The notes under the pieces: model-generated
The model's database searches: none
What the model saw: the letters and a program-made list of their open reading frames with translations, nothing else
Told to the model about the DNA's origin: nothing
Part shown: positions 1 to 9,498 of the stretch, in pieces
Layout: each line of letters begins with the position of its first letter
Position numbering within the stretch: the stretch's first letter is position 1
Assembly (NCBI RefSeq): GCF_900091555.1
Contig: NZ_FMCX01000004.1
Coordinates: 124,001-188,000, forward strand
DNA length: 64,000 nucleotides
Direction of reading: 5' to 3'
Source: Micromonospora mirobrigensis
Lineage (GTDB): Bacteria > Actinomycetota > Actinomycetes > Mycobacteriales > Micromonosporaceae
Program-made: the position numbers and the translations under genes

Positions 1-1
1 C

Positions 2-877
<876 letters not shown>

Positions 878-894
878 CCGCGAGGAGAACCCGC

Positions 895-2304
895 ATGGAC
901 AGCGACCGCACCAGCCCCGCCGTCGGGCAGGCCGACCCGATCGACACCCTGCCGCCCGGCTTCCGGTGGGGGGTGGCGACCTCGTCGTACCAGATCGAGG
1001 GCGCGGTGGCCGAGGACGGCCGGACCCCGTCGATCTGGGACACCTTCTGCCGGGTGCCCGGCGCGGTGGCGGGCGGCGACACCGGCGACGTGGCCTGCGA
1101 CCACTACCACCGGATGCCGGACGACGTGCGGCTCGTCGCCGACCTGGGACTGGACACCTACCGCTTCTCGGTGGCCTGGCCTCGGGTGCAGCCGGGCGGG
1201 CGCGGGCCGGCGAACCCGGCCGGGCTGGCCTTCTACGACCGGCTCGTCGACGAGCTGCTGGGCCGCGGGATCGACCCGTGGGTCACGCTCTACCACTGGG
1301 ACCTGCCGCAGGAGCTGGAGGACGCCGGCGGCTGGCCGGCCCGGGACACCGCGTACCGGTTCGCCGACTACGCCGAGCTGGTCTTCGGCGCGCTGGGCGA
1401 CCGGGTGGACACCTGGACCACGCTGAACGAGCCGTGGTGCTCGGCGATGCTCGGGTACGTCGAGGGGTTGCACGCCCCGGGCCGGCGGGACCTGGGCGAC
1501 GGGATCGCCGCCGCGCACCACCTGCTGCTCGGCCACGGGCTGGCGGTGCCGCGGCTGCGGGCGGCGGCCGGCCGGCCGATCGAGGTGGGCATCACCGTCA
1601 ACCTGGCCACCGCCGACCCGGCCACCGACAGCCCGGCCGACCGGGACGCCGCCCGGGCCGCCGACGGGCTGGGCAACCGGCTCTACCTGGACCCGCTGAT
1701 CCACGGCCGCTATCCGCAGGACGTGGTCGCCGATCTGGCCGCGCAGGGGGTGCGGATCCCGGTCGAGGACGGCGACCTTGCGATCATCGCCGCCCCGATC
1801 GACGTGCTCGGGGTGAACTTCTACTTCGGGCAGCTGCTCTCCGGCGTCGACGAGCAGGGCCGGGAACGCGACGCCGACGGCGCGCCGGTGCGGCGGGTGG
1901 TCCGCCGGGACCTGCCCCGCACGGCGATGGACTGGGAGATCGTCCCGGAGTCCTTCACCGACCTGCTGGTCCGGCTCGGCCGTGACTACCCGGGGGTGCC
2001 GCTGGTGATCACCGAGAACGGCGCCGCGTTCGACGACAAGGCGGACGCCGACGGCTTCGTGGCCGACGACGACCGGGTGGCGTACCTGACCGAGCACCTG
2101 CGGGCGGTGGCCCGGGCCCGGCTGGCCGGGGCGGACGTGCGCGGCTACTTCGCCTGGTCGCTGCTGGACAACTTCGAGTGGGCGTACGGCTACGAGAAGC
2201 GGTTCGGCATCGTCCGGGTCGACTACGACACCCAGCGGCGCACCCCGAAGCGCAGCGCGCTGTGGTACCGCGACACGATCCGGCGGGTACGCGGCCGGGC
2301 CTGA
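895..2304 (+). CDS. GH1 family beta-glucosidase
   Basis: Cytoplasmic retaining beta-glucosidase of 469 residues, with no signal peptide. The N-terminus has FRWGVATSSYQIEGA, the hallmark of GH1. The acid/base is E179 in TLNEPW and the nucleophile E374 in VITENGA. The C-terminal FAWSLLDNFEWAYGY substrate-binding stretch is intact. The ATG at 895 is chosen because GAGGAG lies 8-12 nt upstream and the conserved domain begins shortly after. An upstream in-frame start at 802 would overlap the ABC ATPase gene. It probably hydrolyses beta-linked disaccharides brought in by the upstream ABC system. Linkage preference (cellobiose, gentiobiose or laminaribiose) cannot be read from sequence, though the GH30 gene downstream favours beta-1,6 or beta-1,3 products. 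Confidence 0.95.
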   Translation: MDSDRTSPAVGQADPIDTLPPGFRWGVATSSYQIEGAVAEDGRTPSIWDTFCRVPGAVAGGDTGDVACDHYHRMPDDVRLVADLGLDTYRFSVAWPRVQPGGRGPANPAGLAFYDRLVDELLGRGIDPWVTLYHWDLPQELEDAGGWPARDTAYRFADYAELVFGALGDRVDTWTTLNEPWCSAMLGYVEGLHAPGRRDLGDGIAAAHHLLLGHGLAVPRLRAAAGRPIEVGITVNLATADPATDSPADRDAARAADGLGNRLYLDPLIHGRYPQDVVADLAAQGVRIPVEDGDLAIIAAPIDVLGVNFYFGQLLSGVDEQGRERDADGAPVRRVVRRDLPRTAMDWEIVPESFTDLLVRLGRDYPGVPLVITENGAAFDDKADADGFVADDDRVAYLTEHLRAVARARLAGADVRGYFAWSLLDNFEWAYGYEKRFGIVRVDYDTQRRTPKRSALWYRDTIRRVRGRA

Positions 2305-2319
2305 TCCCTGCACCCTGGG

Positions 2320-2352
2320 GGCGGTCGTGCGGGGACCACCCGCGCGACCGCC
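2320..2352 (+). terminator. Hairpin terminator after the GH1 gene
   Basis: A 13-bp inverted repeat (2320-2332 with 2340-2352, one G-T wobble) with a 7-nt loop starts 16 nt after the GH1 stop codon. There is no clear T-tract, which is usual for actinobacterial hairpin terminators. It would separate the ABC/GH1 operon from the GH30 gene. Confidence 0.55.
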
Positions 2353-2392
2353 TCGCGCTGCCCTTCACGAGGTCTGGACTCCCTTTATTCAT

Positions 2393-2407
2393 GTCTTGAC
2401 ACAAGTC
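2393..2407 (+). promoter_or_regulatory. Candidate promoter/operator upstream of the GH30 gene
   Basis: A TTGACA hexamer (2396-2401) overlaps the small dyad CTTGacaCAAG (2395-2405) about 65 nt upstream of the GH30 start. No convincing -10 hexamer is seen at 16-18 bp. The locally AT-richer stretch 2375-2415 contrasts with the surrounding coding DNA, as expected for a regulated promoter. The ROK regulator encoded downstream is a candidate ligand, but that is not shown. Confidence 0.3.
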
Positions 2408-2469
2408 GATTAACAGGGTTCCCTCAGTCATCACCATCGATTTGATGGATCGACCCGAAGGGAGCACCC

Positions 2470-4350
2470 GTGCGTCCCGCACCCCCCACCACCCGCGCCG
2501 TCCTCGCGCTCTGCCTCACCGCCGGCACCCTGGCCCTCGCCCCGCCCACGGCGGCGCGCGCCGCCGGGGAGACGGTCGACGTCTGGCTCACCACCACCTC
2601 CGACGCCGGCGGCCGAACCGTCACCTGGGGCCTGCAACCGCAGACCCCGCTGAGTTTCGCCGCCGGCAGCGCCGCCGCCACGCACACCATCACCGTCGAC
2701 GAGAACACCCGCTACCAGCAGTTCGAGGGCGCCGGCGCGTCGATCACCGACACCACCGCGTACCTGCTGCGCGGCGGGCCGGTCAGCGCCACCACCCGCG
2801 ACGAGGTGATGCGCAAGCTGTTCAGCCCCACCGACGGCATCGGCCTGTCGTTCGTCCGCAACCCGATCGGCGCCTCCGACCTGTCCCGGCCCGGCAACGT
2901 CTCCCTCGACGACACCTGCTGCGACCTCGGCGACTTCGGCACCAACGGCTACGACACCAACGTCGAACTGCTCACCGCCCAGGCCCGGGGGCTCAACCCG
3001 GGGCTGCGGGTGATGGTGGTGCCGTGGAGCGCCCCCGGCTGGATGAAGGACAACGGCCGGATGGACCAGATGGGCTGGCTCAGGTACGAGTACTACGCCA
3101 CCTACGCCCAGTACCTCGTCAGGACCATCCAGGCGTACGCGGCCCGCGGCGTCACCGTCGACTACCTCTCGGTGCAGAACGAGCCGAACTGCTGCCAGTC
3201 CGGTAACCCCACCGCCATGGACTACCCGGGGATGAGCTGGAACTCCTCCGGCCTGGTGGAACTGACGAAGAACTTCGTCTACCCGGCGTTGCGGGCCGCC
3301 GGGATCAGCACCAGGGTGCTGGTGCACGACTGGAACTACGGCGACTACGGCACCATCGGGGCCGGGCTGCTCGCCGACAGCGCCGTGCGCACCGACCCGC
3401 TCTTCGGCGGCATCGCCTGGCACGGGTACTACGGCGACCCCGCCGTCGGCAACCAGGTCCACGGCCAGTACCCGGCGGTGCCGCAGTTCAGCACCGAACA
3501 CTCGGGCGGGACCTGGATCGGCAACCAGCACAACGAGGACATGGCCGACATCGTGAGCTACGCCCGGAACTGGAGCCGGAGCGTGGTCAAGTGGAGCCTC
3601 GCGGTCAACCAGTACGGCGGCCCGCACAACGGCGGCTGCGGCACCTGCACCGGGCTGATCACCGTCCAGGAGGGCGGCGCGCGCGCCGGGCAGGTCGACT
3701 ACACGATCGAGTACTACACCACCGGGCACCTGACCAGGTTCGTCAGGCCCGGGGCGTACCGGATCGACTCCACCGCCGACGACACCGTGCAGAACGTCGC
3801 CTGGCGCAACCCCGACGGGTCCAAGGCGCTCATCGCCCACAACGGTGGCACCTCCGCCCAGTCGGTCAAGGTGGTCTGGGGCGGCCAGTCCTTCGCCTAC
3901 ACCCTGCCGGCGCGCACCACCGCCACCTTCACCTGGTCCGGCAGCCAGTCCGGCGGCGGCAGCGCACCGACGGGCACGGTCACCGGTCTCGGCGGCGCCT
4001 GCCTCGACGTCACCGACAGCAGCACCGCCGACGGCACCCCGGCGCAGATCTGGACCTGCTTCGGCGGGCCGAACCAGCAGTGGACGCGCCCCGGGGACGG
4101 CACGCTGCGCTCGCTGGGCAAGTGCCTCGACGTCGCCGGCGGGGGCACCGCGAACGGCACCCGGGTGCAGCTGTGGACGTGCAACGGCAGCCCCGCCCAG
4201 CAGTGGACCTGGACCGCCGGCCGGGACCTGGTGAACCCGCAGGCGAACAAGTGCCTCGACGTCACCGGCAACACCTCCGCCAACGGCACCAGGGTGCAGA
4301 TCTGGTCCTGCACCGGCGGCGCCAACCAGAAGTGGAACCTGCCGAGCTGA
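2470..4350 (+). CDS. Secreted GH30 family glycoside hydrolase with C-terminal ricin-type (CBM13) domain
   Basis: A 626-residue exported enzyme. A Sec signal peptide covers about residues 1-31 (hydrophobic ALCLTAGTLALAP, then AARAAG). The GH30 clan-A domain covers about 32-490, with acid/base E238 in LSVQNEPN, nucleophile E343 in FSTEHSGG, and family blocks NPIGASDLS and VVPWSAPGWMKDNGRM. After a short Gly/Ser linker, residues 500-626 form a ricin-type beta-trefoil with three QxW-type repeats (QQWTRPG, QQWTWTAG, QKWNLPS), a carbohydrate-binding module. The GTG start is preceded by AGGGAG. Family members with this layout include endo-beta-1,6-glucanases acting on fungal wall glucan and glucosylceramidases. 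With a GH1 gene upstream, beta-1,6-glucan is a reasonable but unproven substrate. Confidence 0.92.
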   Translation: MRPAPPTTRAVLALCLTAGTLALAPPTAARAAGETVDVWLTTTSDAGGRTVTWGLQPQTPLSFAAGSAAATHTITVDENTRYQQFEGAGASITDTTAYLLRGGPVSATTRDEVMRKLFSPTDGIGLSFVRNPIGASDLSRPGNVSLDDTCCDLGDFGTNGYDTNVELLTAQARGLNPGLRVMVVPWSAPGWMKDNGRMDQMGWLRYEYYATYAQYLVRTIQAYAARGVTVDYLSVQNEPNCCQSGNPTAMDYPGMSWNSSGLVELTKNFVYPALRAAGISTRVLVHDWNYGDYGTIGAGLLADSAVRTDPLFGGIAWHGYYGDPAVGNQVHGQYPAVPQFSTEHSGGTWIGNQHNEDMADIVSYARNWSRSVVKWSLAVNQYGGPHNGGCGTCTGLITVQEGGARAGQVDYTIEYYTTGHLTRFVRPGAYRIDSTADDTVQNVAWRNPDGSKALIAHNGGTSAQSVKVVWGGQSFAYTLPARTTATFTWSGSQSGGGSAPTGTVTGLGGACLDVTDSSTADGTPAQIWTCFGGPNQQWTRPGDGTLRSLGKCLDVAGGGTANGTRVQLWTCNGSPAQQWTWTAGRDLVNPQANKCLDVTGNTSANGTRVQIWSCTGGANQKWNLPS

Positions 4351-4359
4351 TGCGGGTCC

Positions 4360-4387
4360 GGGCCGGCGGCGGAGCCGCCGCCGGCCC
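4360..4387. terminator. Bidirectional terminator between GH30 and ROK genes
   Basis: A perfect 13-bp inverted repeat (4360-4372 with 4375-4387) fills most of the 37-nt gap between the convergent stop codons and can terminate transcription from both sides. Confidence 0.65.
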
Positions 4388-5653
4388 TCAGCGGGTGCGC
4401 GAGCGCGGGCGGCGCGCCTGTCGCGGCGGCGTCGCGGTCTCGCGGGCGACGCCCGGGACGCGGGGCACGCCGCCGTCGCGCAGCAGCCGGGCCATCGGCA
4501 GGGTGGCCGCGCCCATCGCGACCGCGTCCGGTCCGAGCTGGCACAGCTCGATGGAGGTCTGCGCGTACGGCTGGCGCAGCGCGTGCCGGGCCGTCGCCGC
4601 CCGGATCTGCGGCAGGTACCGCTCCCCCAGCGCGAGGCCGGCCCACCCGCCGAGCACCACCCGCTCGGGGTTGAAGAGGTTGACCAGCGTCGCCACGCCC
4701 GCGCCCAGGTAGCCGACCGTCTCGTCGAGCACCTTCGCCGCCGTCCGGCTCGACGACCGCAGCAGCTCTGAGAAGGCGCTCTCCTCGTCGCCACCGGCCA
4801 CCGGCCGACCCCGGTTGGCCAGCCGGAACCGGTCCAGAACCCCCTCGGCCCCGACGTACGCCTCGAGGCAGCCGAGATTGCCGCAGCGGCAACGGCGACC
4901 GCCGTACACGATCGTGGTGTGGCCCCACTCGCCGGCGCTGCTGTGCGCGCCCCGATAGCCCACCCCGTCGGCGACCACGCTGGCCCCGATCCCGGAGCCG
5001 ACCAGGGCGATGACCGCGTGCCGGGAGCCCCGGCCGGCCCCGAACCACATCTCCGCCTGGCCGAGGGTCTTCGCGCCGTTGTCCAGGTGCACCGGGATGT
5101 CGGTGCCGGAGCGCAGCATCGCGCCGAGCGGCACCCCCTCCCAGCCCAGCGTCTGGGCGTGCACGACGGCGTCCGCGGTCCGCTCCACCGTGCCGGAGAC
5201 GGCGACGCCGAAGCCGAGCACGGCGCCGGGGTCGATCCCGGCCTGCTCGACGACGGCGGTCAGCCCGTGCAGCAGGTGCTCGGCGACCCGCTGCGGGTCC
5301 GGCTCGGCGGCGGCGATCGGGTACTCGGCCTTGGCCAGGGCGGTCATCGCCAGGTCGAAGAGCTCCACCTGGACCCGGGTCTCCCCGACGTCGGCGCCGA
5401 CCAGGTAGCCGTAGCCCGGCGCCACCCGCAGCAGCACGCGGGGCCGGCCGCCGTCGGAGTCCACCGAGCCGGCCTCCTCCACGATCCCCTCGGCGATCAT
5501 CTCGCCTACCAGGTTGCTCACGCTGGCCAGGCTCAGCGCGGTGCTCTGGCCCAGCTCGTGCCGGCTGAGCGGGCCGTCCAGCCAGATCCGGGTGAGCAGC
5601 AGCGAGCGGTTGGCGCGGCGCATGTCCCGCACGGTGGTACGTCTGGCGTCCAT
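4388..5653 (-). CDS. ROK family transcriptional regulator
   Basis: A 421-residue NagC/XylR-type repressor. The N-terminal winged helix-turn-helix (about residues 8-75, SRHELGQSTALSLASVSNLV) is followed by a ROK sugar-kinase-like domain with the DVGETRVQVELFD phosphate-binding-like strand, the GEWGHTTIVYGG motif and a zinc-binding Cys cluster RCRCGNLGCLEAYVG. The HTH marks it as a regulator rather than a glucokinase. It is convergent with the GH30 gene and likely responds to a sugar released by the adjacent hydrolases. The ATG at 5653 follows an AGAGGTGGGCGGAG purine-rich stretch. The binding site is unknown; GTTAAC (5704-5709) in its upstream region and ATTAAC in the GH30 promoter are loosely similar. 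Confidence 0.9.
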   Translation of the reverse strand: MDARRTTVRDMRRANRSLLLTRIWLDGPLSRHELGQSTALSLASVSNLVGEMIAEGIVEEAGSVDSDGGRPRVLLRVAPGYGYLVGADVGETRVQVELFDLAMTALAKAEYPIAAAEPDPQRVAEHLLHGLTAVVEQAGIDPGAVLGFGVAVSGTVERTADAVVHAQTLGWEGVPLGAMLRSGTDIPVHLDNGAKTLGQAEMWFGAGRGSRHAVIALVGSGIGASVVADGVGYRGAHSSAGEWGHTTIVYGGRRCRCGNLGCLEAYVGAEGVLDRFRLANRGRPVAGGDEESAFSELLRSSSRTAAKVLDETVGYLGAGVATLVNLFNPERVVLGGWAGLALGERYLPQIRAATARHALRQPYAQTSIELCQLGPDAVAMGAATLPMARLLRDGGVPRVPGVARETATPPRQARRPRSRTR

Positions 5654-5745
5654 CTCCGCCCACCTCTTTCCGCCGTGCCCTCGGCGACCCGTTTCCGGGC
5701 CAGGTTAACGCGATGGACAAAGCCGCGAACCGGCGCCGTGCGGCA

Positions 5746-5771
5746 ACCGCCGCACCGGGCGGCGCGGCGGT
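5746..5771 (-). terminator. Possible terminator after the DUF5709 gene
   Basis: An 8-bp inverted repeat ACCGCCGC/GCGGCGGT separated by 10 nt lies just past the DUF5709 stop codon on the minus strand. The rest of the 128-nt gap before the ROK gene holds the ROK upstream region. Confidence 0.35.
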
Positions 5772-5781
5772 CGCCGGCGGG

Positions 5782-6231
5782 TCACCAGAGCGGGGTGTCG
5801 GACCGGTCGTCCGGACCGTCGACGACGTGCACGGCGGCCTCCTCGGCGCTGGCGCCACCGGCGTCGACGCCCACGTCGCGGCCCACCGAGTCCGGCTCGT
5901 CGTCCTCGCCGAAGCCCTCGTCGCTGTCGACCAGCCGGCCGGCGCGCGGGTCCCGCTCGTAGCCGCGCGGGGTCAGCTCGTCCTCGTCGCCGTAGGCGTC
6001 CGGGTCGTCGCCGGTGACGTCCGGCTCCTCCTCGGCGAGCAGCTGTTCGAGGGACTCCCCGGCGCGCTCCTCCGCGGCGGTGGTGCCGAACCGGTCGGCG
6101 CCGGACCAGCGGTCGCTCGCGGCGATGCCGGTGTCCAGCGGGTCGCCGACGCCGTCGTCGAGGGTGTCGGAGGCGTCGAGGACGCCGTCGTCCTCCACGT
6201 CGTCGTACTGCTGGAAGCTGTCGGTGCTCAT
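5782..6231 (-). CDS. DUF5709 family acidic protein
   Basis: A 149-residue, very acidic protein (DDVEDDGVLDASDTLDDGVGD near the N-terminus, ending GPDDRSDTPLW). The layout, with an early Asp-rich segment, a PLDTGI.ASDRWSGADRFG block and the tail DGPDDRSDTPLW, matches the actinobacterial DUF5709 family, whose function is unknown. No membrane segments or catalytic motifs are visible. The ATG at 6231 is chosen because GAGAGG lies 8 nt upstream; the upstream extension to 6303 is low-complexity and lacks a ribosome site. It follows the bL36 gene on the same strand but is separated from it by a strong hairpin, so it is likely transcribed alone. Confidence 0.8.
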   Translation of the reverse strand: MSTDSFQQYDDVEDDGVLDASDTLDDGVGDPLDTGIAASDRWSGADRFGTTAAEERAGESLEQLLAEEEPDVTGDDPDAYGDEDELTPRGYERDPRAGRLVDSDEGFGEDDEPDSVGRDVGVDAGGASAEEAAVHVVDGPDDRSDTPLW

Positions 6232-6346
6232 GGCTGGCCTCTCGGTGCTCTCAGGCGACGGGCGGGGGGCCCGATGACATGCCGGTGCGCCCAGGTCAAC
6301 CACGGTGCCGCCCGGTCGCTTCCCGTCGGGTGAACCGGGCGGACGG

Positions 6347-6384
6347 GACGGCGGGCGCGGACCGGACGGTCCGCGCCCGCCGTC
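6347..6384 (-). terminator. Strong hairpin terminator after the bL36 gene
   Basis: A perfect 17-bp stem (6347-6363 with 6368-6384) with a GGAC loop begins 7 nt past the bL36 stop codon on the minus strand. Confidence 0.7.
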
Positions 6385-6390
6385 GGCGAT

Positions 6391-6513
6391 TCAGCCCTGC
6401 CGGGCCTTCTGCCGCCGGTCGGCCTTGTTGATCACGTAGAGCTTGCCCCGGCGGCGCACCACGATCGAGTTCGCCTTGCGGGTCAGGCTGCGCAACGAGC
6501 TTCGCACCTTCAT
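6391..6513 (-). CDS. rpmJ: Ribosomal protein bL36, cysteine-free (zinc-independent) paralogue
   Basis: A 40-residue protein beginning [13 protein letters not shown], with the core [13 protein letters not shown] and the end RRQKARQG. This is the pattern of the alternative bL36 (E. coli YkgO type). It has no cysteine, so it lacks the Cys/His zinc ribbon of the standard form. bL36 sits in the large ribosomal subunit. Zinc-free paralogues commonly replace the zinc form during zinc starvation under Zur control. No other ribosomal or zinc gene is adjacent, and I see no clear Zur box in 6514-6669. The start follows GGAAGGAGATCC. The standard zinc-containing rpmJ should lie elsewhere in the genome. 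Confidence 0.92.
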   Translation of the reverse strand: MKVRSSLRSLTRKANSIVVRRRGKLYVINKADRRQKARQG

Positions 6514-6669
6514 GTCGGATCTCCTTCCTCGACCGGTGGTCGGCTACCCGGCGGGGGCAGGCCCATGCGCTGCCCCGGGTGGCCGGCGCGGATCCGGTCC
6601 GGCTGCTGAGACAACCTGGCCCGTGGATTCATTCCCGGCCGGCGCGCGGGCGGCGCCGGCGGGTACCGG

Positions 6670-9255
6670 TCACGGGTAGCTGACCAGGTTCACCGGCACC
6701 GTGGCGGTGCCCTGCGCGGCGGCGCCGGTGTCGTTGACGACGTGGGTGATCGAGCCGTTGCCGCCGAGGGAGACGGTCAACAGGTCGTGGAAGCGGACAC
6801 CGGGGGTGACCGGCGCCTCGAAGGAGTGGTACGCGGCGATCGTCGGGTCGACGTTGAAATAGCAGTAGCTGCCCATCCCCCAGCCCTCGAAGGTGCTCAC
6901 CCCACTGGCCACCTTGACCGCCGCGTAGCCGACGATCGACCCGTTCGTCCAGGCAGCGGCGTTCGGTGGGTCGTACGGCAGTTCGTTCTGGAAGAAGACG
7001 ATCCGGCCGTTCTCTCCGTTCCAGACCACCTCGTACTTCTGGTAGTGCTCGACGAACAGCCCCAGGGCGGTGACGTTGGCGCCGTTGACGACCAGCCCGG
7101 TGTCGGCGGTGTTGACCGTCCAGCCGACGCCGGCGCCGTGGTCGGCCCGCCAGGCCCAGATGTGGTCGATCAGGGTGTCGTTGCTGTTGACGACCAGGCT
7201 GGTGGTGGCCTTGCCGGCGCCCGCGCCGCCGATGCGGAAGAAGACGTCCTGGATCGAGGTGGGGTCGGCGGCGTGGCTCGCCGTCGCGCCGGCCGTCCCG
7301 ACCCGCAGCAGCACCGGGGAGTTGATCGGGCCGGCGTCGAGGAGCATCCCGGCGAGGCGGACCCCGTCGACGTCGGCGACGGACATCGCGGTCACCCCGT
7401 TCTGCGGGATCAGCGTGGGGAAGCCGATGCCGAGCACCACCGTGCCGGGCCGGTTGACGGTGATGGTCTCGGTGACGTCGTAGACGCCGGGGGTGAGCAG
7501 CAGGTTCAGGCCCTGGGCCAGGGCCGCGTTGATGGTGGCGGCCGAGTCGCCGGGGTGGGCGACGTAGAACTGGCTCAGCGGCAGGGACGTGCCCGGCGTC
7601 GACCCGCCCAGCCAGGAGGCGCCGGAGGCGTTGGTCCGGGTCGACGGGACGAAGACGTTGTAGCCGCCAGCCGCGTCCAGGTAGAGGTAGGGCACGTCCC
7701 GGCTGACCGGGGTGCGGGCCAGGGTGGTGTACGGCGGGTTCGGGAAGCTGGTCGCGGGCGCGCCGACCACGCCCGAGTTCGTCACGTTCCAGACGGCGTT
7801 CTGGTAGCCGCCGACGTTGCTGTCCCGGGTGTACCACTGCTGCTGCGAGTAGGGCTGGACGATGCCGGTGACCCGGGAGTCGGCGATGTAGCCGCCGCTG
7901 GCCCAGCCGTAGCCGGCGGGGGCCAGGTTGAGGTCGCCCTGGATGTCCATCCGGCGGAACGGCGCGGCCTGGGAGACCGCCCAGCGGGTGAACCCGGCGG
8001 AGGGGAAGACCTGCATGTTCGACGCGGAGCGCCAGAAGTTCTGGGTGGCGTTGCCGTTGAACCAGCCGGCGTCGACGGTGACGTCACCGTGGATGCGGAC
8101 GTCGCCGGGGTTCCGGCCCAGGCCCATGATCGAGGTGTAGAAGCCGATCTGGGCGTTGATGCCGGAGTAGTCGCCCGGCTTGAACAGCAGCGCGTACCGC
8201 TGGGTGCCGAACTGGTTGGCCTCCTGGGTGCGGAAGACGGTGTCGAGCTGGCTCTGGATGGTGGCGCCGGACATCGACGGGTCGAAGGTGAGCACGTTCG
8301 GGCCGAGCGACCCACCGCCGGGGATGGTGGCGCCGCCGGTGGTGTTCACCGCCAGCTCCCAGAGCGAGTAGCCGTAGGCGGTGGCCCGGACGGTGCCGTA
8401 CACCCGCAGGTAGCGGCCGGTGCCGGAGACGGTGACGGCGTCGGTGCCGCCGTCGCCGGTGGTGGTGGCGTACACCGTGGTCCAGCTGGCGCCGTCGGTG
8501 GAGGTCTGGATCTGGTACGCCCGCGCGTACGCCGCCTCCCAGGTCAGGGTGACCCGGCAGATGCTCTGGCTGCCGCCCAGGTCGACGCGCAGCCACTGCG
8601 GGTCGCTCGCGGCGCTGGACCAGCGGGTGCCGGGGTTGCCGTCGACGGCGGCGGCGGCGGGGGTGCCGGCGTTCTCGACCGAGGAGGCGGTGGCCGGCCG
8701 GCCCTGGGCGGCGTTGGTGGCGCCGCAGCCGGTGCCGGTCCCGGTGGTCCCGTAGACCTGGAACTCCCAGAGCGAGTAGCCGTAGGCGGTGGCCCGGGCC
8801 GTGCCGTAGACCCGCACGTAGCGGCCGGTGCCGGTCACGGTGAGGTCGTCGGTGCCGCCGTCGCCGGTGGTGGTGGCGTACACCGTGGTCCAGCTGGCGC
8901 CGTCGGTCGAGGTCTGGATCTGGTACGCCCGCGCGTACGCCGCCTCCCAACTGAGGGTGACCTGGCTGACGGTGGCGGTGGCGCCGAGGTCGACCTGGAG
9001 CCACTGCGGGTCGCCGAAGGCGCTGGACCAGCGGGTGCCGGGGTTGCCGTCGGTGGCGTAGCCGGCGGCGGTACCGGCGTTCTCGCTCGACGACGCGGTG
9101 GTGGGTCTGCCCTGCGACAGCAGGGTGCCGGCGGCGGCGGCTCCGGACGGGCCGGCGACCAGCGCGGCGGTGGCGAGCAGCGCGGTGACGGCGGCGGCGA
9201 GCAGCCGGCGGGCGGGGCGGTGGGGTGGTCTGGCGGTGCGGGGCAGCGGCGACAT
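6670..9255 (-). CDS. Secreted discoidin (CBM32) x2 / parallel beta-helix protein, putative carbohydrase
   Basis: An 861-residue exported protein. The signal peptide runs to about residue 42 (LLAAAVTALLATAALVAGPSGAAAA). Two near-identical F5/8-type C (discoidin) domains follow at about 45-180 and 185-320 (each with NAGT, DGNPGTRWSSA, GYSLWE). The rest, from LGPNVLTFDPSM onward, is a pectate-lyase-like right-handed beta-helix with repeated blocks such as ADVDGVRLAGMLLDAGPINS and IDHIWAWRADHGAGVGW. Streptomyces relatives are often mislabelled adenylyl cyclase. The catalytic family is uncertain; GH55-like folds are one possibility. The ATG at 9255 has GGAGAGG 5 nt upstream. It sits downstream of the GH87 genes in the same direction, so a role in the same polymer's breakdown is likely. 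Confidence 0.8.
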   Translation of the reverse strand: MSPLPRTARPPHRPARRLLAAAVTALLATAALVAGPSGAAAAGTLLSQGRPTTASSSENAGTAAGYATDGNPGTRWSSAFGDPQWLQVDLGATATVSQVTLSWEAAYARAYQIQTSTDGASWTTVYATTTGDGGTDDLTVTGTGRYVRVYGTARATAYGYSLWEFQVYGTTGTGTGCGATNAAQGRPATASSVENAGTPAAAAVDGNPGTRWSSAASDPQWLRVDLGGSQSICRVTLTWEAAYARAYQIQTSTDGASWTTVYATTTGDGGTDAVTVSGTGRYLRVYGTVRATAYGYSLWELAVNTTGGATIPGGGSLGPNVLTFDPSMSGATIQSQLDTVFRTQEANQFGTQRYALLFKPGDYSGINAQIGFYTSIMGLGRNPGDVRIHGDVTVDAGWFNGNATQNFWRSASNMQVFPSAGFTRWAVSQAAPFRRMDIQGDLNLAPAGYGWASGGYIADSRVTGIVQPYSQQQWYTRDSNVGGYQNAVWNVTNSGVVGAPATSFPNPPYTTLARTPVSRDVPYLYLDAAGGYNVFVPSTRTNASGASWLGGSTPGTSLPLSQFYVAHPGDSAATINAALAQGLNLLLTPGVYDVTETITVNRPGTVVLGIGFPTLIPQNGVTAMSVADVDGVRLAGMLLDAGPINSPVLLRVGTAGATASHAADPTSIQDVFFRIGGAGAGKATTSLVVNSNDTLIDHIWAWRADHGAGVGWTVNTADTGLVVNGANVTALGLFVEHYQKYEVVWNGENGRIVFFQNELPYDPPNAAAWTNGSIVGYAAVKVASGVSTFEGWGMGSYCYFNVDPTIAAYHSFEAPVTPGVRFHDLLTVSLGGNGSITHVVNDTGAAAQGTATVPVNLVSYP

Positions 9256-9375
9256 GGACCTCTCCGGGGTGGGGTGGCGGTGGTGGACGGGTTGCCGCGG
9301 TGTCGCGGCGAGCCGGACCCAGTGAGGAGGTTTCATCTCGCAGCGAACGGTGTCAATGAATAGAGCGGTGTCCGG

Positions 9376-9404
9376 AGACTTATTTCGCACCTTATGAAAA
9401 GTCT
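9376..9404 (-). promoter_or_regulatory. Inverted repeat upstream of the beta-helix protein gene
   Basis: AGACTT (9376-9381) and AAGTCT (9399-9404) flank an AT-rich core, and the site lies about 120 nt upstream of the 9255 start. The octamer TTATGAAA (9392-9399) recurs at 21987-21994 upstream of the ABC binding-protein gene. A regulatory role is inference. The rest of the 243-nt gap 9256-9498 holds a terminator and no gene. Confidence 0.3.
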
Positions 9405-9457
9405 GGAAGTTAATGGATGAGCTGCTGTGCTCCATCCCGGAGGCGGGACACGACGGA

Positions 9458-9487
9458 GCCGCCGCCGGGATGCCTCCCGGCGGCGGC
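9458..9487 (-). terminator. Hairpin terminator after the frameshifted GH87 gene
   Basis: A perfect 13-bp stem (9458-9470 with 9475-9487) with a TGCC loop lies 12 nt past the stop codon at 9499 on the minus strand. Confidence 0.65.
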
Positions 9488-9498
9488 CGACCGCCGGA

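Noticed and set aside
8420..9061. Near-identical blocks at 8330-8755 and 8760-9100 as a recent duplication of a mobile sequence
   Set aside because: They are the two in-frame discoidin domains of one protein; no element ends, transposase or target duplications are visible.
6742..9363. Very long plus-strand open frame (873 codons) opposite the beta-helix protein gene
   Set aside because: Gly/Val/Arg-rich translation without domains; it mirrors the coding frame of a clear secreted protein on the other strand, a common effect of high GC.
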